From assembly GCA_023392205.1 (NCBI GenBank), contig JAEVZN010000140.1, forward strand, positions 1-8,630: a stretch of 8,630 bases of DNA, in the 5' to 3' direction. Below the pieces are notes generated by a model. It was not told where the DNA came from. It made no database searches and saw only the letters and a list, made by a program, of their open reading frames with translations. The DNA is from Pseudomonadota bacterium. GTDB lineage: Bacteria; Pseudomonadota; Alphaproteobacteria; Rhizobiales; Xanthobacteraceae. Position 1 is the first letter of the stretch; each line of letters begins with the position of its first letter. Positions 1 to 8,432 of this stretch are shown piece by piece. The translations under genes were made by a program, and so were the position numbers.

Positions 1-1801
1 CAGCAAGGCTGTCGTCATCGGCAATCCCGGTGAAGACGACGCCATAGACATCGCGCGCCTTGCCGACACTTTCCCATTCCTCCAGCACGTCGTTGAGCAC
101 ACGCTGCGGATCGCGAGTCAGCGGATCGCCGTAGCCGCCCCCGGCGGAATCGCGGCCGCGCAGCTTCTCGCCCTTCTGCAGATGGACGATGACCACGTTC
201 GGCAGCTTCTCTTCGCCATCGTCGCGCACGAGATGCGTCGCGCCGGGGGTGCCGTTCAGTCCGCCATTGACGCCGCGCGGTGGCGCATATTGGCCGTCGC
301 AGGGGATTACCGCCTGCACCGGATTTTCCAGCGGCGTATAGACGATTTCCTGAGCGGGCGCGCCACGATGCCGTCCGGCGCCTGCGGAATCCTCCACAAG
401 GCCGAGGGACTCGATCAGAAACGGGTGCTTGAGTTCGTCGATCTCGACGGAGTCGCGGTACATCAGGCCCGCAATGACCGGGATTGCATAATTCACCCAG
501 CCATCCGCCGTGGCACTGGCCGGTCCGCCATTGGTGGAGAGCATCATCCGGTTCACATAACGCGCATTGGCGCGGCGATGATCCTGACCCGAGAGCACCG
601 CCATGCCGGCGCCAAGCCCTGTCCCGCCTTCGGCCAGGCCGTGCCCCTCGCCCAGTTTGGCGAAGGCCGATTGCGTGATGTTGACGAGCCGTTCGGAGAC
701 ATTGGTGGTCGCGGTCGAACAGCTATGCGGAAAGACCGGCGATGCGACCACGCTGTTGTCGGCATATTTGAAGCCGAGGCGCCGGAAAGAGCCGGCATTG
801 CGCGGGATATCGCGTTCGAGGCTGTTGAAGATCGCGCCGACCACCGACGACGTTGCCGCCGCCCGCGAGGTGTTCATGCCGCATGGCACGCAGGGCGGAT
901 TGTCGGTGAGGTCGACATCGATCTTCGCCAGCTTCGGATCGATGGCGATCTTCACCTTGAGTTCGAGCCCGTTCGGCAGAATGCCTTCCAGCGGGTCCGA
1001 CCAGCCGATATTCTCGATCCGCGCCGCGGGCAGCCTGCGGATCGCTTCTGTCATGCGGCGTTCGGAATAATCGAACCAGTCGCGCACAAAGGCCTTGACG
1101 GTCGCCTTGCCGTATTTGGCGCAAAGCTCCTTCAGCCGCCGCTCGGCAATACGCGCCGAGCCCAGTGCCGCCAGCGCGTCGCCATACCATTGATCGGGCA
1201 CGCGGATGCGCGCGCGGCACATGCGGATGACATCGGGCTCGTTCTTGTAGTCGCGCTGGATGCGCACGCCGGGGAACACCAGCGCCCCCTCCTCATACAC
1301 GTCGAGGGCACGCGCGAAGTAACTCGACGGGATCGAATTGCCGATATCGGCCATGTGGCACTTGGCCACCGTGGTGAACAGATGCTCGCCCTCGATAAAC
1401 ACCGGGACGAGAAATGTGTGGTCGGCCGGATGCGTGTTGCCGCCATAGGGATCGTTGTCGAGAAAGGCGTCGCCCTCGCGGATATCGCCCTTGTGATATT
1501 CCGCGATATTGGCGCCCTGCAGATGCGCTCCGAAAATGTGGACCGGCAGCCCTTCGGCTGAGGCCAGCAATTGATTATCGCCGGTGATGATGCAGCAGGA
1601 AAAATCGCGCGCCGACGAAATGACAGCCGACCGCGCGGCGCGCAGGAGCGTATTGGTCATCTCGCGAACGATGCCGTCGAGCCGGTTGGCGATCACGGTC
1701 AGAACGACGGGATCAAGTTTCGCCAAAGTGCGCGGCGCAACCATGGCCTTTTTCGCAGGTTTCCGGCTTCCGGCTTTTGCGGATTTCGCTTTCTTCGCCA
1801 T
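1..1801 (-). CDS. hyuB: Hydantoinase B/oxoprolinase-family subunit (HyuB), 3' end outside window
   Basis: This is the second subunit of an ATP-dependent cyclic amide hydrolase or carboxylase of the HyuA/HyuB family, which includes N-methylhydantoinase, 5-oxoprolinase and acetophenone carboxylase. The frame is open for 600 codons from ATG at 1801 to the left edge without a stop. Family hallmarks are seen by translation: DNDPYGGNTHPADH (residues 115-128), PCGMNTSRAA (306-315), NAGSFRRL (335-342), HSCSTATTNVSERLVN (359-374), GEGHGLAEGG (384-393), STNGGPASATADGW (422-435) and the C-terminal GGGYGDPLTRDP (554-565). The end reads VYGVVFTGIADDDSLA, so probably only a few tens of residues are missing. 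The start is 7 bp after the hyuA stop, with GAGG overlapping that stop. Residues 2-19 form an unusual Lys/Ala-rich tail before the conserved LDPVVLTVIANRL; Met20 (1744) is an alternative start. Family assignment is firm; the substrate is unknown. Confidence 0.95.
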   Translation of the reverse strand, partial: MAKKAKSAKAGSRKPAKKAMVAPRTLAKLDPVVLTVIANRLDGIVREMTNTLLRAARSAVISSARDFSCCIITGDNQLLASAEGLPVHIFGAHLQGANIAEYHKGDIREGDAFLDNDPYGGNTHPADHTFLVPVFIEGEHLFTTVAKCHMADIGNSIPSSYFARALDVYEEGALVFPGVRIQRDYKNEPDVIRMCRARIRVPDQWYGDALAALGSARIAERRLKELCAKYGKATVKAFVRDWFDYSERRMTEAIRRLPAARIENIGWSDPLEGILPNGLELKVKIAIDPKLAKIDVDLTDNPPCVPCGMNTSRAAATSSVVGAIFNSLERDIPRNAGSFRRLGFKYADNSVVASPVFPHSCSTATTNVSERLVNITQSAFAKLGEGHGLAEGGTGLGAGMAVLSGQDHRRANARYVNRMMLSTNGGPASATADGWVNYAIPVIAGLMYRDSVEIDELKHPFLIESLGLVEDSAGAGRHRGAPAQEIVYTPLENPVQAVIPCDGQYAPPRGVNGGLNGTPGATHLVRDDGEEKLPNVVIVHLQKGEKLRGRDSAGGGYGDPLTRDPQRVLNDVLEEWESVGKARDVYGVVFTGIADDDSLA

Positions 1802-1806
1802 GGCCG

Positions 1807-1810
1807 CCTC
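1807..1810 (-). promoter_or_regulatory. Shine-Dalgarno of hyuB overlapping the hyuA stop
   Basis: The minus strand reads TGAGGCGGCCATG: the hyuA TGA supplies the first bases of GAGG, which lies 5 nt before the hyuB ATG at 1801. This supports that start and suggests translational coupling, giving balanced synthesis of the two subunits. Confidence 0.6.
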
Positions 1811-3881
1811 ACGCGCTCAGAATATAATGACCGGACGCGCTGACCTGCGCGCTGGTCGACGGATAGACCACGATGGTGGTGGTCGGCTCCTCCACGATAG
1901 CCGGCCCCTTGACGATGTCACCGCTCTTCAGATCGAGACCACGAAACACCGGAATGCGGCTCTCCTTGCCGTTGCCGAAATAGGCCGGGCGCGTGCCCGA
2001 TGGCTTGGGATTGCGCGAAGCACTGCGCCGGCCGGCGGGCTTTGGCGCCGCGCCGAGCTGAATTGCAATCGTACCGCGCCAGTTGACGCATTCGACTTCG
2101 CTCGCTTCATCGCGCACGGCATAGACGCGGTCATGCACGGCATGAAACGCCTCCACCAGCTTGCGGACATCGGCTGCATTGCGGAACGACTTCACCGGCA
2201 ATGGCGTATCGAGTTCCCAGACCTGCGACTTGTAGCGGGCCTCGACAAAGAACTCCTTGCGCGCCGTCGCCCGCGCCTGGCCGCGCAGCGTCTTGCGAAA
2301 GCGCTCCAGTTCGGCATCGATTTCAGCGAGCATGGCATTGACGCCCTGCGCATCGAAGCTTCCCGACAATGTGACGCGGCTGCGGGTCTGCTCGAAGACG
2401 ATATCGGAAAACTGCATGCCGCAGGCGGACATGGCGCTCGCCGTTTTCGGCACGATCACGGTGGAGCAACCCAGTTCGCGCGCGATCGGCATGATGTTCA
2501 GCCCAGCTGCACCGCCACCGGCCACGATCACGCTTTCGCGCGGATTGAGGCCCTCGCTCACGGTGATTTCGTGGATGGCCTTGATCATCAATTCGTTGGC
2601 GATGGTCATGATCGCAAAGGCCGTGTCGCGTGGCGAACGTCCCAGTTCGTTCGCCAGTTCGGCGATCACACGCTGTGCCGCGGCAGGATCGAGCGCCATG
2701 CGCCCACCGTTGAAATATTCGGGATCGATATAACCGAGCACGAGAGCGGCGTCGGTCACGGTCGGCTTGTTGCCGCCGCGGCCGTAACAGGCCGGTCCCG
2801 GCATCGAGCCAGCGCTCTGCGGCCCCACGCGCAACAATCCACCGGCATCGACCCAGGCAATCGATCCGCCACCCGCACCGATGGAGCGCACATCGACGGT
2901 AGACATGGCCACCATGTGGCCGGTCCAGCGCCGTCCGATCCAGGAATCACGCGAGAAGACGAGATTGCCGTCGCGCACCAGACCGACATCGAAAGTGGTG
3001 CCGCCGGTATCGCAGACAATGGCATCGCCACCCAGCTTCTCGATATTCGTATAGGCCTGCCCGGCCACGGGCGCCATGGCCGGGCCGGATTTCAGCATCG
3101 TCACCGGCCGGGTTGCGACCTCGCCGACATGCTGGCAGCCGCCCCCCGAGGTGCTGATCAGCAATTCGCCGGAGAAGCCTGCATCGCGCAGGTCCTCTTC
3201 CATCTGGCGCAGATGCTCCTGCATCAGCGGCTTGAGCGACGCATCGACGGAGGTGGTGGAGGCACGCCTGTATTCGCGCACGATGGGAATAAGCTGGTGC
3301 GACAGCGTATAGGGAATGCCGGGCAGTTCGCGCTCAAGCAGGGCGGCCAAAACCTGTTCGTGGGCGCCGTTGGCGATGGACCACAACAGACACACCGACA
3401 CCGCCTCGAATTTGCGCTCCTTGAGGGTGGCGATCACCGACAGCGCCTGCTCCTCGTTCAGCGCGCGGATCACCTGCCCTTGTGCATCGATGCGCTCGTC
3501 GATCTCGAAGCTGTAGCGGCGCGGAATGTAGGGCGCCGGATAATCGTAGGAATAATCATGCGGGTCGTGCTTGCCGCCCTCCTTGAGGACCAGTGTATCG
3601 CGAAAGCCCAGCGTGCAGAGAAAGGCCGTCTTTGCGGTCTGTCCCGTCACCACGGCGTTGGTTGCACGTGTGGTGCCGTAAATGAGCATGCCCGCCTTGC
3701 GCAACAGTTCTTCGCCGGACATTCCGCATTCTTCCGCCGCCACGCCAATAGCACCCCGCATCCCCTCGAAGATGCGTTGCGGCGTGGTCAGCGATTTGCC
3801 GATTGCGCGAATCCCTTTTGCGTCTGCAACCACGGCGTCGGTGAAAGTTCCTCCGGTATCGACCGATATCCGAAACTGCAT
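1809..3881 (-). CDS. hyuA: Hydantoinase A/oxoprolinase-family ATPase subunit (HyuA)
   Basis: This is a complete 690-residue ATP-binding subunit that partners HyuB. In this family HyuA is an ASKHA-fold (actin/hexokinase-like) ATPase that activates the amide or carbonyl group by phosphorylation. Visible motifs are the first phosphate loop VDTGGTFTDAVV (7-18) in the Hydant_A_N region, YGTTRATNAVVTG (68-80), the second phosphate loop VCDTGGTTFDVGLV (289-302), SIGAGGGSIAWVD (333-345), PGPACYGRGG (361-370) and the adenosine motif VAGGGAAGLN (453-462). The C-terminal part (about 500-690) ends in a normal small beta-rich domain. Length matches stand-alone HyuA proteins, so this is not the fused eukaryotic-type 5-oxoprolinase (about 1,280 residues). 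It lies 12 bp after the amidase and 7 bp before hyuB, in one operon. Substrate alternatives within the family are hydantoins, 5-oxoproline, lactams, oxindole-type rings, or ketones for carboxylation. Confidence 0.96.
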   Translation of the reverse strand: MQFRISVDTGGTFTDAVVADAKGIRAIGKSLTTPQRIFEGMRGAIGVAAEECGMSGEELLRKAGMLIYGTTRATNAVVTGQTAKTAFLCTLGFRDTLVLKEGGKHDPHDYSYDYPAPYIPRRYSFEIDERIDAQGQVIRALNEEQALSVIATLKERKFEAVSVCLLWSIANGAHEQVLAALLERELPGIPYTLSHQLIPIVREYRRASTTSVDASLKPLMQEHLRQMEEDLRDAGFSGELLISTSGGGCQHVGEVATRPVTMLKSGPAMAPVAGQAYTNIEKLGGDAIVCDTGGTTFDVGLVRDGNLVFSRDSWIGRRWTGHMVAMSTVDVRSIGAGGGSIAWVDAGGLLRVGPQSAGSMPGPACYGRGGNKPTVTDAALVLGYIDPEYFNGGRMALDPAAAQRVIAELANELGRSPRDTAFAIMTIANELMIKAIHEITVSEGLNPRESVIVAGGGAAGLNIMPIARELGCSTVIVPKTASAMSACGMQFSDIVFEQTRSRVTLSGSFDAQGVNAMLAEIDAELERFRKTLRGQARATARKEFFVEARYKSQVWELDTPLPVKSFRNAADVRKLVEAFHAVHDRVYAVRDEASEVECVNWRGTIAIQLGAAPKPAGRRSASRNPKPSGTRPAYFGNGKESRIPVFRGLDLKSGDIVKGPAIVEEPTTTIVVYPSTSAQVSASGHYILSA

Positions 3882-3889
3882 GGGCCCGG

Positions 3890-3895
3890 CCCCTC
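3890..3895 (-). promoter_or_regulatory. Shine-Dalgarno of hyuA overlapping the amidase stop
   Basis: The minus strand reads GAGTGAGGGGCCGGGCCCATG. GAGGGG sits 8 nt before the hyuA ATG at 3881 and shares two bases with the amidase TGA (3894-3896). This is a strong ribosome-binding site that fixes the start and suggests stop/start coupling. Confidence 0.65.
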
Positions 3896-5294
3896 ACTCA
3901 CTCGTCGTCAATTGCTCGGGCGCCATTTGCCCGAGGGCCGCTTCTTGCAAGTCCGGTGCCGGGTTGCCACCTCGCGTGATATTGCGCGGTGTCTCGATGT
4001 GCGGCCCGAGCCGCGCGGAAATATCGAGAAGAAGACGGTCAGATCCGGGCGCTGCGGTCATCATGACTCCGACCGGCATGCCGCGATCAAAGCCAACCGG
4101 CACCGACATGATCGGGCCGCCAAGCGCAGTCAGTGGGATGACGAAGCGCGCGTCACCAGTCGCCATGCCCTGCGGTGCGATATCGGGCGCTGCGGGGAAT
4201 ACGACCACATCTCCGGGCGACATGGCTTGCCAGAATTCTGCCTGCATGGCGTGGAGCGTCATCAGCGCGGCCAGATAATCCTGGCGCTCGATCCGAAAGC
4301 CGCGCGCAACCGCATCGCGCAGCGACGGCACCACCATGCCCTCCGCGACCTCGAGAAGTCCGGCGTGGGCATGCCCCAGTTCGTATTCGCGGATCGTCAG
4401 GTGGATATTGTTCAGCGCCGCGAAGCTGACCGGGCTCGGCAGGTTCGCTACTGAATATCCGGCCGCGCCGAGCTTGCAGCCAATTTCACTTCCGAGCGAG
4501 GCAACCCGCCGGCTGGCATCGGAAAGCAGCGGGTCTTGGAGGATGACAATTCTTGGCCGTGCAACCTCCGTATCCGCGAGTTGCAGGAATGGCGGCATCA
4601 GCGCGCGCGCTGCAAAGACTGCATCCGCCACGCGAAATCCGAATACCCCGACCGTATCGAAACTGGGTGCGAATGGGACCATTCCGAAGCCCGGCCAGGA
4701 CAACGTGCTCGGCTTGAATGCAGCGATGCCGCAATAAGCGGCAGGCCGGCTGACCGATCCGGCGGTCTGCGTGCCGAGACTGAGCGGCATCATGCCGGCG
4801 GCCACCACAGCGGCCGGCCCGGAGCTTGAGCCGCCCGGCGTCCGCGTCAGATCGTAGGGATTGCGCGTCGGCGGCGCACCGTCGAAAAACGCAAATTCGG
4901 TCGTATGGGCCTTGCCGACAATGACCGCTCCCGCGGCACGCAGCCGCGCCACGATGGTCGCATCGGCGCTGCAGGGCGGCGCATTCTCCCGGCTTCGGCT
5001 TCCGGCGCGGGTCGGCCAGCCTTCGACATCGATGACGTCCTTGATGGCGACGGGAATGCCATGCAGCGGACCGCAATTTTTTTCGCGGGCGCGGTCGGCG
5101 AGACGCGCCGCGCAATGCTGCGCGCCGATTTCATCGATCAGGCGCCAGCCCCTGACCGCAGGCTCGGCCAACTGGATCCGGGTAAGCGTTGCGTCCAGAA
5201 CCTGACGCGGATCGCGTTCGCCCTTTACCATCGCATCGCGCATCGAAGCGATCTCGCCGGGGTCGGCCGCCCAGATCTTCGCCATTGCGCTCAT
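3894..5294 (-). CDS. Amidase-signature family hydrolase
   Basis: This 466-residue enzyme hydrolyses an amide bond to acid plus ammonia or amine through a Ser-cisSer-Lys triad. Visible residues are Lys85 in PVAIKDVID (81-89), the Gly/Ser loop [13 protein letters not shown] (153-165) with the cis-Ser most likely Ser156, and the nucleophile Ser180 in [13 protein letters not shown] (174-186). The 24-residue spacing from Ser156 to Ser180 fits characterised members. Length is typical of the family. The start at 5294 (MSAMAKIW) is chosen because the longer in-frame extension to 5483 runs antisense through the LysR gene and has no family-like sequence; ATG at 5285 is also possible. The only ribosome-binding candidate is a weak AGG about 9 nt upstream. 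It is the first gene of the operon with hyuAB. It may process the amide released after ring opening, but amidase-signature enzymes are broad and the substrate cannot be named. Confidence 0.94.
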   Translation of the reverse strand: MSAMAKIWAADPGEIASMRDAMVKGERDPRQVLDATLTRIQLAEPAVRGWRLIDEIGAQHCAARLADRAREKNCGPLHGIPVAIKDVIDVEGWPTRAGSRSRENAPPCSADATIVARLRAAGAVIVGKAHTTEFAFFDGAPPTRNPYDLTRTPGGSSSGPAAVVAAGMMPLSLGTQTAGSVSRPAAYCGIAAFKPSTLSWPGFGMVPFAPSFDTVGVFGFRVADAVFAARALMPPFLQLADTEVARPRIVILQDPLLSDASRRVASLGSEIGCKLGAAGYSVANLPSPVSFAALNNIHLTIREYELGHAHAGLLEVAEGMVVPSLRDAVARGFRIERQDYLAALMTLHAMQAEFWQAMSPGDVVVFPAAPDIAPQGMATGDARFVIPLTALGGPIMSVPVGFDRGMPVGVMMTAAPGSDRLLLDISARLGPHIETPRNITRGGNPAPDLQEAALGQMAPEQLTTSE

Positions 5295-5384
5295 GCAAAA
5301 ATGCCTAGAAAATTTGCAGGTGGCATATTTCGTGCTTTGTGAGGCGATTGTGTGGATAGACTCCAAACTGCCGGGGGCCTTTGA
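5295..5384. promoter_or_regulatory. Divergent promoter region between amidase operon and lysR
   Basis: This 90-bp AT-richer spacer is the only non-coding stretch in the window. It must hold the promoters of the leftward amidase-hyuA-hyuB operon and of rightward lysR, the usual arrangement for a LysR regulator and its target. No convincing sigma70 -35/-10 pair stands out in either direction; TAGACT at 5357-5362 is a weak -10 candidate for lysR. A possible ribosome-binding site for lysR, GGGGG at 5373-5377, lies 7 nt before its ATG. Confidence 0.6.
5304..5320. promoter_or_regulatory. Candidate LysR-type operator (T-N11-A dyad)
   Basis: The 17-bp stretch CCTAGAAAATTTGCAGG is an imperfect palindrome: six of eight base pairs match (CCT/AGG outside, AAA/TTT inside). 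It contains the T-N11-A signature of LysR boxes (T5306, A5318). A second dyad, ATGCC (5301-5305) and GGCAT (5322-5326), flanks it with a nearly identical centre. The site lies 10 bp from the amidase start and about 65 bp before the lysR start, so it would suit repression of the amidase operon or autoregulation better than classical activation. It was judged by eye only. Confidence 0.35.
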
Positions 5385-6293
5385 ATGCTTGTGACGTTGG
5401 ACGTTCGGATGCTCCGGTCTTTCGTTTCGGTTGTCGAAACGGGGAGCGTGACCGAAACCGCACGCCGGCTCGGGCGCACACAACCCGCGATCTCATTGCA
5501 ACTCAACCGCCTCGAAGAACTGGCCGGGAAGTCGCTGCTGCGGCATGAAGGCCGTGGGATGGTGCTCACCAGCGACGGGGACATTGTCTTCTCGTATGCG
5601 CGTTCGATCCTCCGGCTGCATGACGAATTGCTGTCGCGCCTCGCCTCGCCCGATATCGAAGGCCGTGTGATCCTCGGCACGCCCGACCTGTATGCAGCGT
5701 TTCTGCTGCCGTCGATCCTCGAATTATTCCGCAACGCTTTTCCCCGTATCCAGATCGAACTGCGCTGCAGCCTGTCGACGCCACTGGTCAATCTCGTGCA
5801 TCGCGGCGAGGTGGATCTCGCGCTGGTGACGCGCATGAAGGGATTTGCCGGTGGCGATGTGGTCGGCCAGGACCAGCTTGTGTGGATGATGGGCGTCGAT
5901 TCGAATGTCCACCGGCAAAGTCCGGTGCCGCTCGCCTTGCTGCCGCCGGGCAACGTGTACCGCGATCACGCCATCGAGGGGCTCGACCGCATCGGTCGCA
6001 AATGGCACCTTGCCTGCGTCAGCGACAGCATTGCCGGACTTCAGGCCGCGGTCTTCGCGAATATGGCGGTGACGGTTCTGGTGCGTAGCGCACTCGTGCC
6101 CGGCATGCGCGAGATCGGCGTCAGCGATTACTTCCCGCCTTTGCCGAAGGTCGATCTGCTGCTCTATCGCGCGGCCGGCCGCAATTCGCCGACCTCGCCG
6201 CAGCCCTTCACGCCGAGCCCGTTATGCGTGCACATCGTCGACACCGTTTCGATCACCATGTTCGGCAGCCGGTCGGCCCGCGGCATCGCATAA
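5385..6293 (+). CDS. LysR-type transcriptional regulator with replaced C-terminus
   Basis: This encodes a LysR-family regulator of 302 codons. The N-terminal winged helix-turn-helix is at about residues 8-66 ([19 protein letters not shown], then [19 protein letters not shown]). A linker helix and a type-2 periplasmic-binding-like effector domain follow from about 93 ([20 protein letters not shown]). The effector domain is family-like to [20 protein letters not shown] (250-269). Family members normally continue with a terminal helix of the type AVDxLAEHI. Instead the last 33 residues (Thr270-Ala302) are the antisense of the neighbouring molybdenum hydroxylase gene, so the true C-terminus seems lost. 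It is divergent from the amidase operon, which is the likely target; the hydroxylase genes may be another. Start choice: ATG 5385 after GGGGG; Met9 (5409) is possible. Whether the altered protein still folds is unknown. Confidence 0.9.
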   Translation: MLVTLDVRMLRSFVSVVETGSVTETARRLGRTQPAISLQLNRLEELAGKSLLRHEGRGMVLTSDGDIVFSYARSILRLHDELLSRLASPDIEGRVILGTPDLYAAFLLPSILELFRNAFPRIQIELRCSLSTPLVNLVHRGEVDLALVTRMKGFAGGDVVGQDQLVWMMGVDSNVHRQSPVPLALLPPGNVYRDHAIEGLDRIGRKWHLACVSDSIAGLQAAVFANMAVTVLVRSALVPGMREIGVSDYFPPLPKVDLLLYRAAGRNSPTSPQPFTPSPLCVHIVDTVSITMFGSRSARGIA

Positions 6294-8431
6294 TCCATGA
6301 ACGAGCCGGACAGGATCTGCCCCGATTCCGGATCGTAGACGCAGTTTTCGAACAAGGCCTGTCCCACGCCCTGCACGATGCCGCCATGCAACTGGCCGCG
6401 CACGATCATGGGATTGATGACGCGGCCGATATCGTCGACGGCCACATAGGACACGAGATCCACGACACCCGTGGTCTGATCGATTTCGACCTCGGCGATA
6501 TGCGCGCCACCCGGATAGGTGAAGTTTACCGGATCGTAGAAGGCCTGCTCCTCAAGTCCGGGCTCCAGGAACTCAAGCGGATAATTGACCGGCGTATAGG
6601 CCGCGCCGGCCACCTCCTCGAAGCTCTTGGTGCGGTCGGTGCCGGAGACCTTGAACATCCCTGCCTCGAATTCGATATCGGCATCGCTCGCTTCCAGAAG
6701 ATGTGCGGCGATCTTCTTGCCTTTCAGGATCACCTTGTCGGTGGCCTTGGCGAGCGCCGGCCCGCCAACCGCCAGTGACCGTGAACCATAGGTACCGAGC
6801 CCGAACTGCACCTTGTCGGTATCGCCGAACACGATCTGGATGCGGTCGGAGGGAAGCCCGAGTTTCTCCGACACGATCTGCGCGAAGGTGGTCTCGTGGC
6901 CTTGCCCATGATTGTGGGTGCCGATCAGCACCGTGATGTCGCCGGTCGGATGCACCCGCACGGTCGCACTCTCGAACAGACCACCCCGTGCGCCGAGACG
7001 CCCGGCAATGCGCGACGGCGCAAGTCCGCAGGCCTCGATATAGGTGCACAGGCCAATGCCGCGCAGCTTGCCGCTCTTTGCGGACTCCGCCTTGCGCGCG
7101 GCAAACCCCGCCCAGTCGGCGACGTCCAGCGCGCGATCGAGACAGGCCGTCGGATCGCCGCTGTCATATTCCAGCATGACCGGTGTCTGGTACGGATAAG
7201 CCTCTTTCGGGATCAGGTTGCGACGGCGGATATCGACCTTGCTGATCCCCATTTCGCTCGCCGCCACATCGACAAGACGTTCGAGCAGGAATGTCGCTTC
7301 CGGCCGCCCGGCGCCGCGATAGGCGTCCACCGGCAAGGTGTTGGTGAACACCCCTTTGACCAGACAATAGATCTGAGGCGTGGTGTAGACGCCGGCCAGA
7401 AGCAACGCATAGAGATTTGTCGGAATGTTCGGCCCGAAGGTCGACAGATAGCCGCCCATATTCGCAACGGTCTCGACGCGCAAACCGAGGAATTTCCCGG
7501 TCTCGTCGAGTGCCAGTTCGGCTTCGCTCACATGATCGCGGCCATGCGCATCGGACACGAAGCCCTCGCTGCGATCGCAGACCCATTTCACCGGGCGCGC
7601 CAGCTTGGACGACGCCCAGGTTACAAGAGTCTCTTCGGGATAGTGGAACTGCTTGACGCCGAACCCGCCGCCGACATCGGGCGACACCACGCGCAGCTTG
7701 TGCTGCGGGATCTTCAGCACCATGGCCCCCATCAGCACCTTGACGATGTGCGGGAACTGGCTGGTCGTCCATAACGTATATTGACCGGAGCCCGGATCGT
7801 ATTCGCCGATCGCCGCGCGCGGCTCCATCGGATTGCCGACCAGGCGATTGTTCACAAGGCTGATGCGCGCTACATGCGCCGCGTTCTCGAAGGCCGCATC
7901 GGTCGCCGCCTTGTCGCCGACATCCCATTCGAAACAGAGATTGCCGGGCGCCTCGTCGAATATCTGCGGCGCATCCGGGCGCAATGCCTCCAATACGCCG
8001 ACGGCCGACGGCAGTGGTTCATAGGAAACGGATAAAGCCTCGACACCCTGCATCGCGGCTTCGCGCGTTTCCGCGACAACCATCGCGACCGGATCTCCGA
8101 CATGGCGCACCTTGCCCTGCGCCAAGGCCGGATGCGCCGGCTCCTTCATCGGCTGACCGTCGCGGCCGGTGATGCCCCAGCCGCAGGGGATCGTACCGAT
8201 GCCGTCGGCTTTCAGATCCTCGCCGGTCAGCACCAGAAGCACGCCGGGAATCTGCAAAGCCGGTGCGGAATCGATACCCGTGAGCTTTGCATGCGCATGC
8301 GGCGAACGCGAAAAGGCCGCCCAGGTCATGTTCGGCCGTGTGATGTCGGACACATAATTGCCGCGTCCGGTCAGAAAGCGGCGGTCTTCCTTGCGCAGAA
8401 TGGATGCGCCGATGCCTGTTTCCATCGCCAT
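6164..8431 (-). CDS. Molybdenum hydroxylase large subunit (xanthine dehydrogenase/CoxL form II type), C-terminus truncated
   Basis: This 755-residue subunit would carry the molybdopterin cytosine dinucleotide centre and hydroxylate a carbon, usually beside a ring nitrogen, using water as oxygen source. The hammerhead domain covers about 15-145 ([14 protein letters not shown], 41-54; [14 protein letters not shown], 108-121). Cofactor-domain motifs are [17 protein letters not shown] (251-267), [12 protein letters not shown] (369-380), [15 protein letters not shown] (505-519), [15 protein letters not shown] (681-695) and GVKGCGEVG (740-748) with catalytic Glu746. AYRGAGR marks form II, not true CO dehydrogenase (AYRCSFR). 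The protein stops seven residues after GEVG. Relatives usually continue some 30-50 residues (TIGAPPAVxNAI type), so the end appears deleted and replaced by antisense lysR. The start at 8431 is supported by GAGGGG and the 1-bp gap to the small-subunit stop; the longer frame to 8554 lies inside that gene. Confidence 0.94.
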   Translation of the reverse strand: MAMETGIGASILRKEDRRFLTGRGNYVSDITRPNMTWAAFSRSPHAHAKLTGIDSAPALQIPGVLLVLTGEDLKADGIGTIPCGWGITGRDGQPMKEPAHPALAQGKVRHVGDPVAMVVAETREAAMQGVEALSVSYEPLPSAVGVLEALRPDAPQIFDEAPGNLCFEWDVGDKAATDAAFENAAHVARISLVNNRLVGNPMEPRAAIGEYDPGSGQYTLWTTSQFPHIVKVLMGAMVLKIPQHKLRVVSPDVGGGFGVKQFHYPEETLVTWASSKLARPVKWVCDRSEGFVSDAHGRDHVSEAELALDETGKFLGLRVETVANMGGYLSTFGPNIPTNLYALLLAGVYTTPQIYCLVKGVFTNTLPVDAYRGAGRPEATFLLERLVDVAASEMGISKVDIRRRNLIPKEAYPYQTPVMLEYDSGDPTACLDRALDVADWAGFAARKAESAKSGKLRGIGLCTYIEACGLAPSRIAGRLGARGGLFESATVRVHPTGDITVLIGTHNHGQGHETTFAQIVSEKLGLPSDRIQIVFGDTDKVQFGLGTYGSRSLAVGGPALAKATDKVILKGKKIAAHLLEASDADIEFEAGMFKVSGTDRTKSFEEVAGAAYTPVNYPLEFLEPGLEEQAFYDPVNFTYPGGAHIAEVEIDQTTGVVDLVSYVAVDDIGRVINPMIVRGQLHGGIVQGVGQALFENCVYDPESGQILSGSFMDYAMPRADRLPNMVIETVSTMCTHNGLGVKGCGEVGELRPAAR
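6186..6193. other. Apparent tail-to-tail deletion junction between lysR and the molybdenum hydroxylase gene
   Basis: LysR-like coding (plus strand) is recognisable up to Ser268-Pro269 (6186-6191), and hydroxylase coding (minus strand) starts being recognisable from Gly748 (6188-6190). The two homologous segments meet with at most a few bases of overlap and no intergenic sequence. Both reading frames continue past this point into antisense of the other gene, to 6293 and 6164. The pattern is what a deletion joining two convergent genes would leave. The exact breakpoint is estimated from remembered family conservation, not from an alignment. Confidence 0.6.
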
Positions 8432-8432
8432 G

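Noticed and set aside
182..1561. Open plus-strand frame of 459 codons antisense to hyuB
   Set aside because: It is in register with hyuB, whose family motifs are unmistakable across the whole stretch. It ends exactly at a TCA serine codon of hyuB.
1584..4454. Open plus-strand frame of 956 codons antisense to hyuA and the amidase gene
   Set aside because: It is exactly in codon register with both minus-strand genes, so its stops would need TTA, CTA or TCA codons in them, which GC-rich genes rarely use. Its translation is Arg/His/Asp-rich and family-less, and it spans a gene boundary.
5295..5483. N-terminal extension of the amidase to 5483
   Set aside because: It would run through the intergenic region and antisense to the LysR helix-turn-helix; the extra residues do not look like an amidase, and the 466-residue version has the normal family length.
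6896..7774. Open plus-strand frame of 292 codons antisense to the molybdenum hydroxylase large subunit
   Set aside because: In-register shadow of a well-conserved gene; no recognisable protein features of its own.
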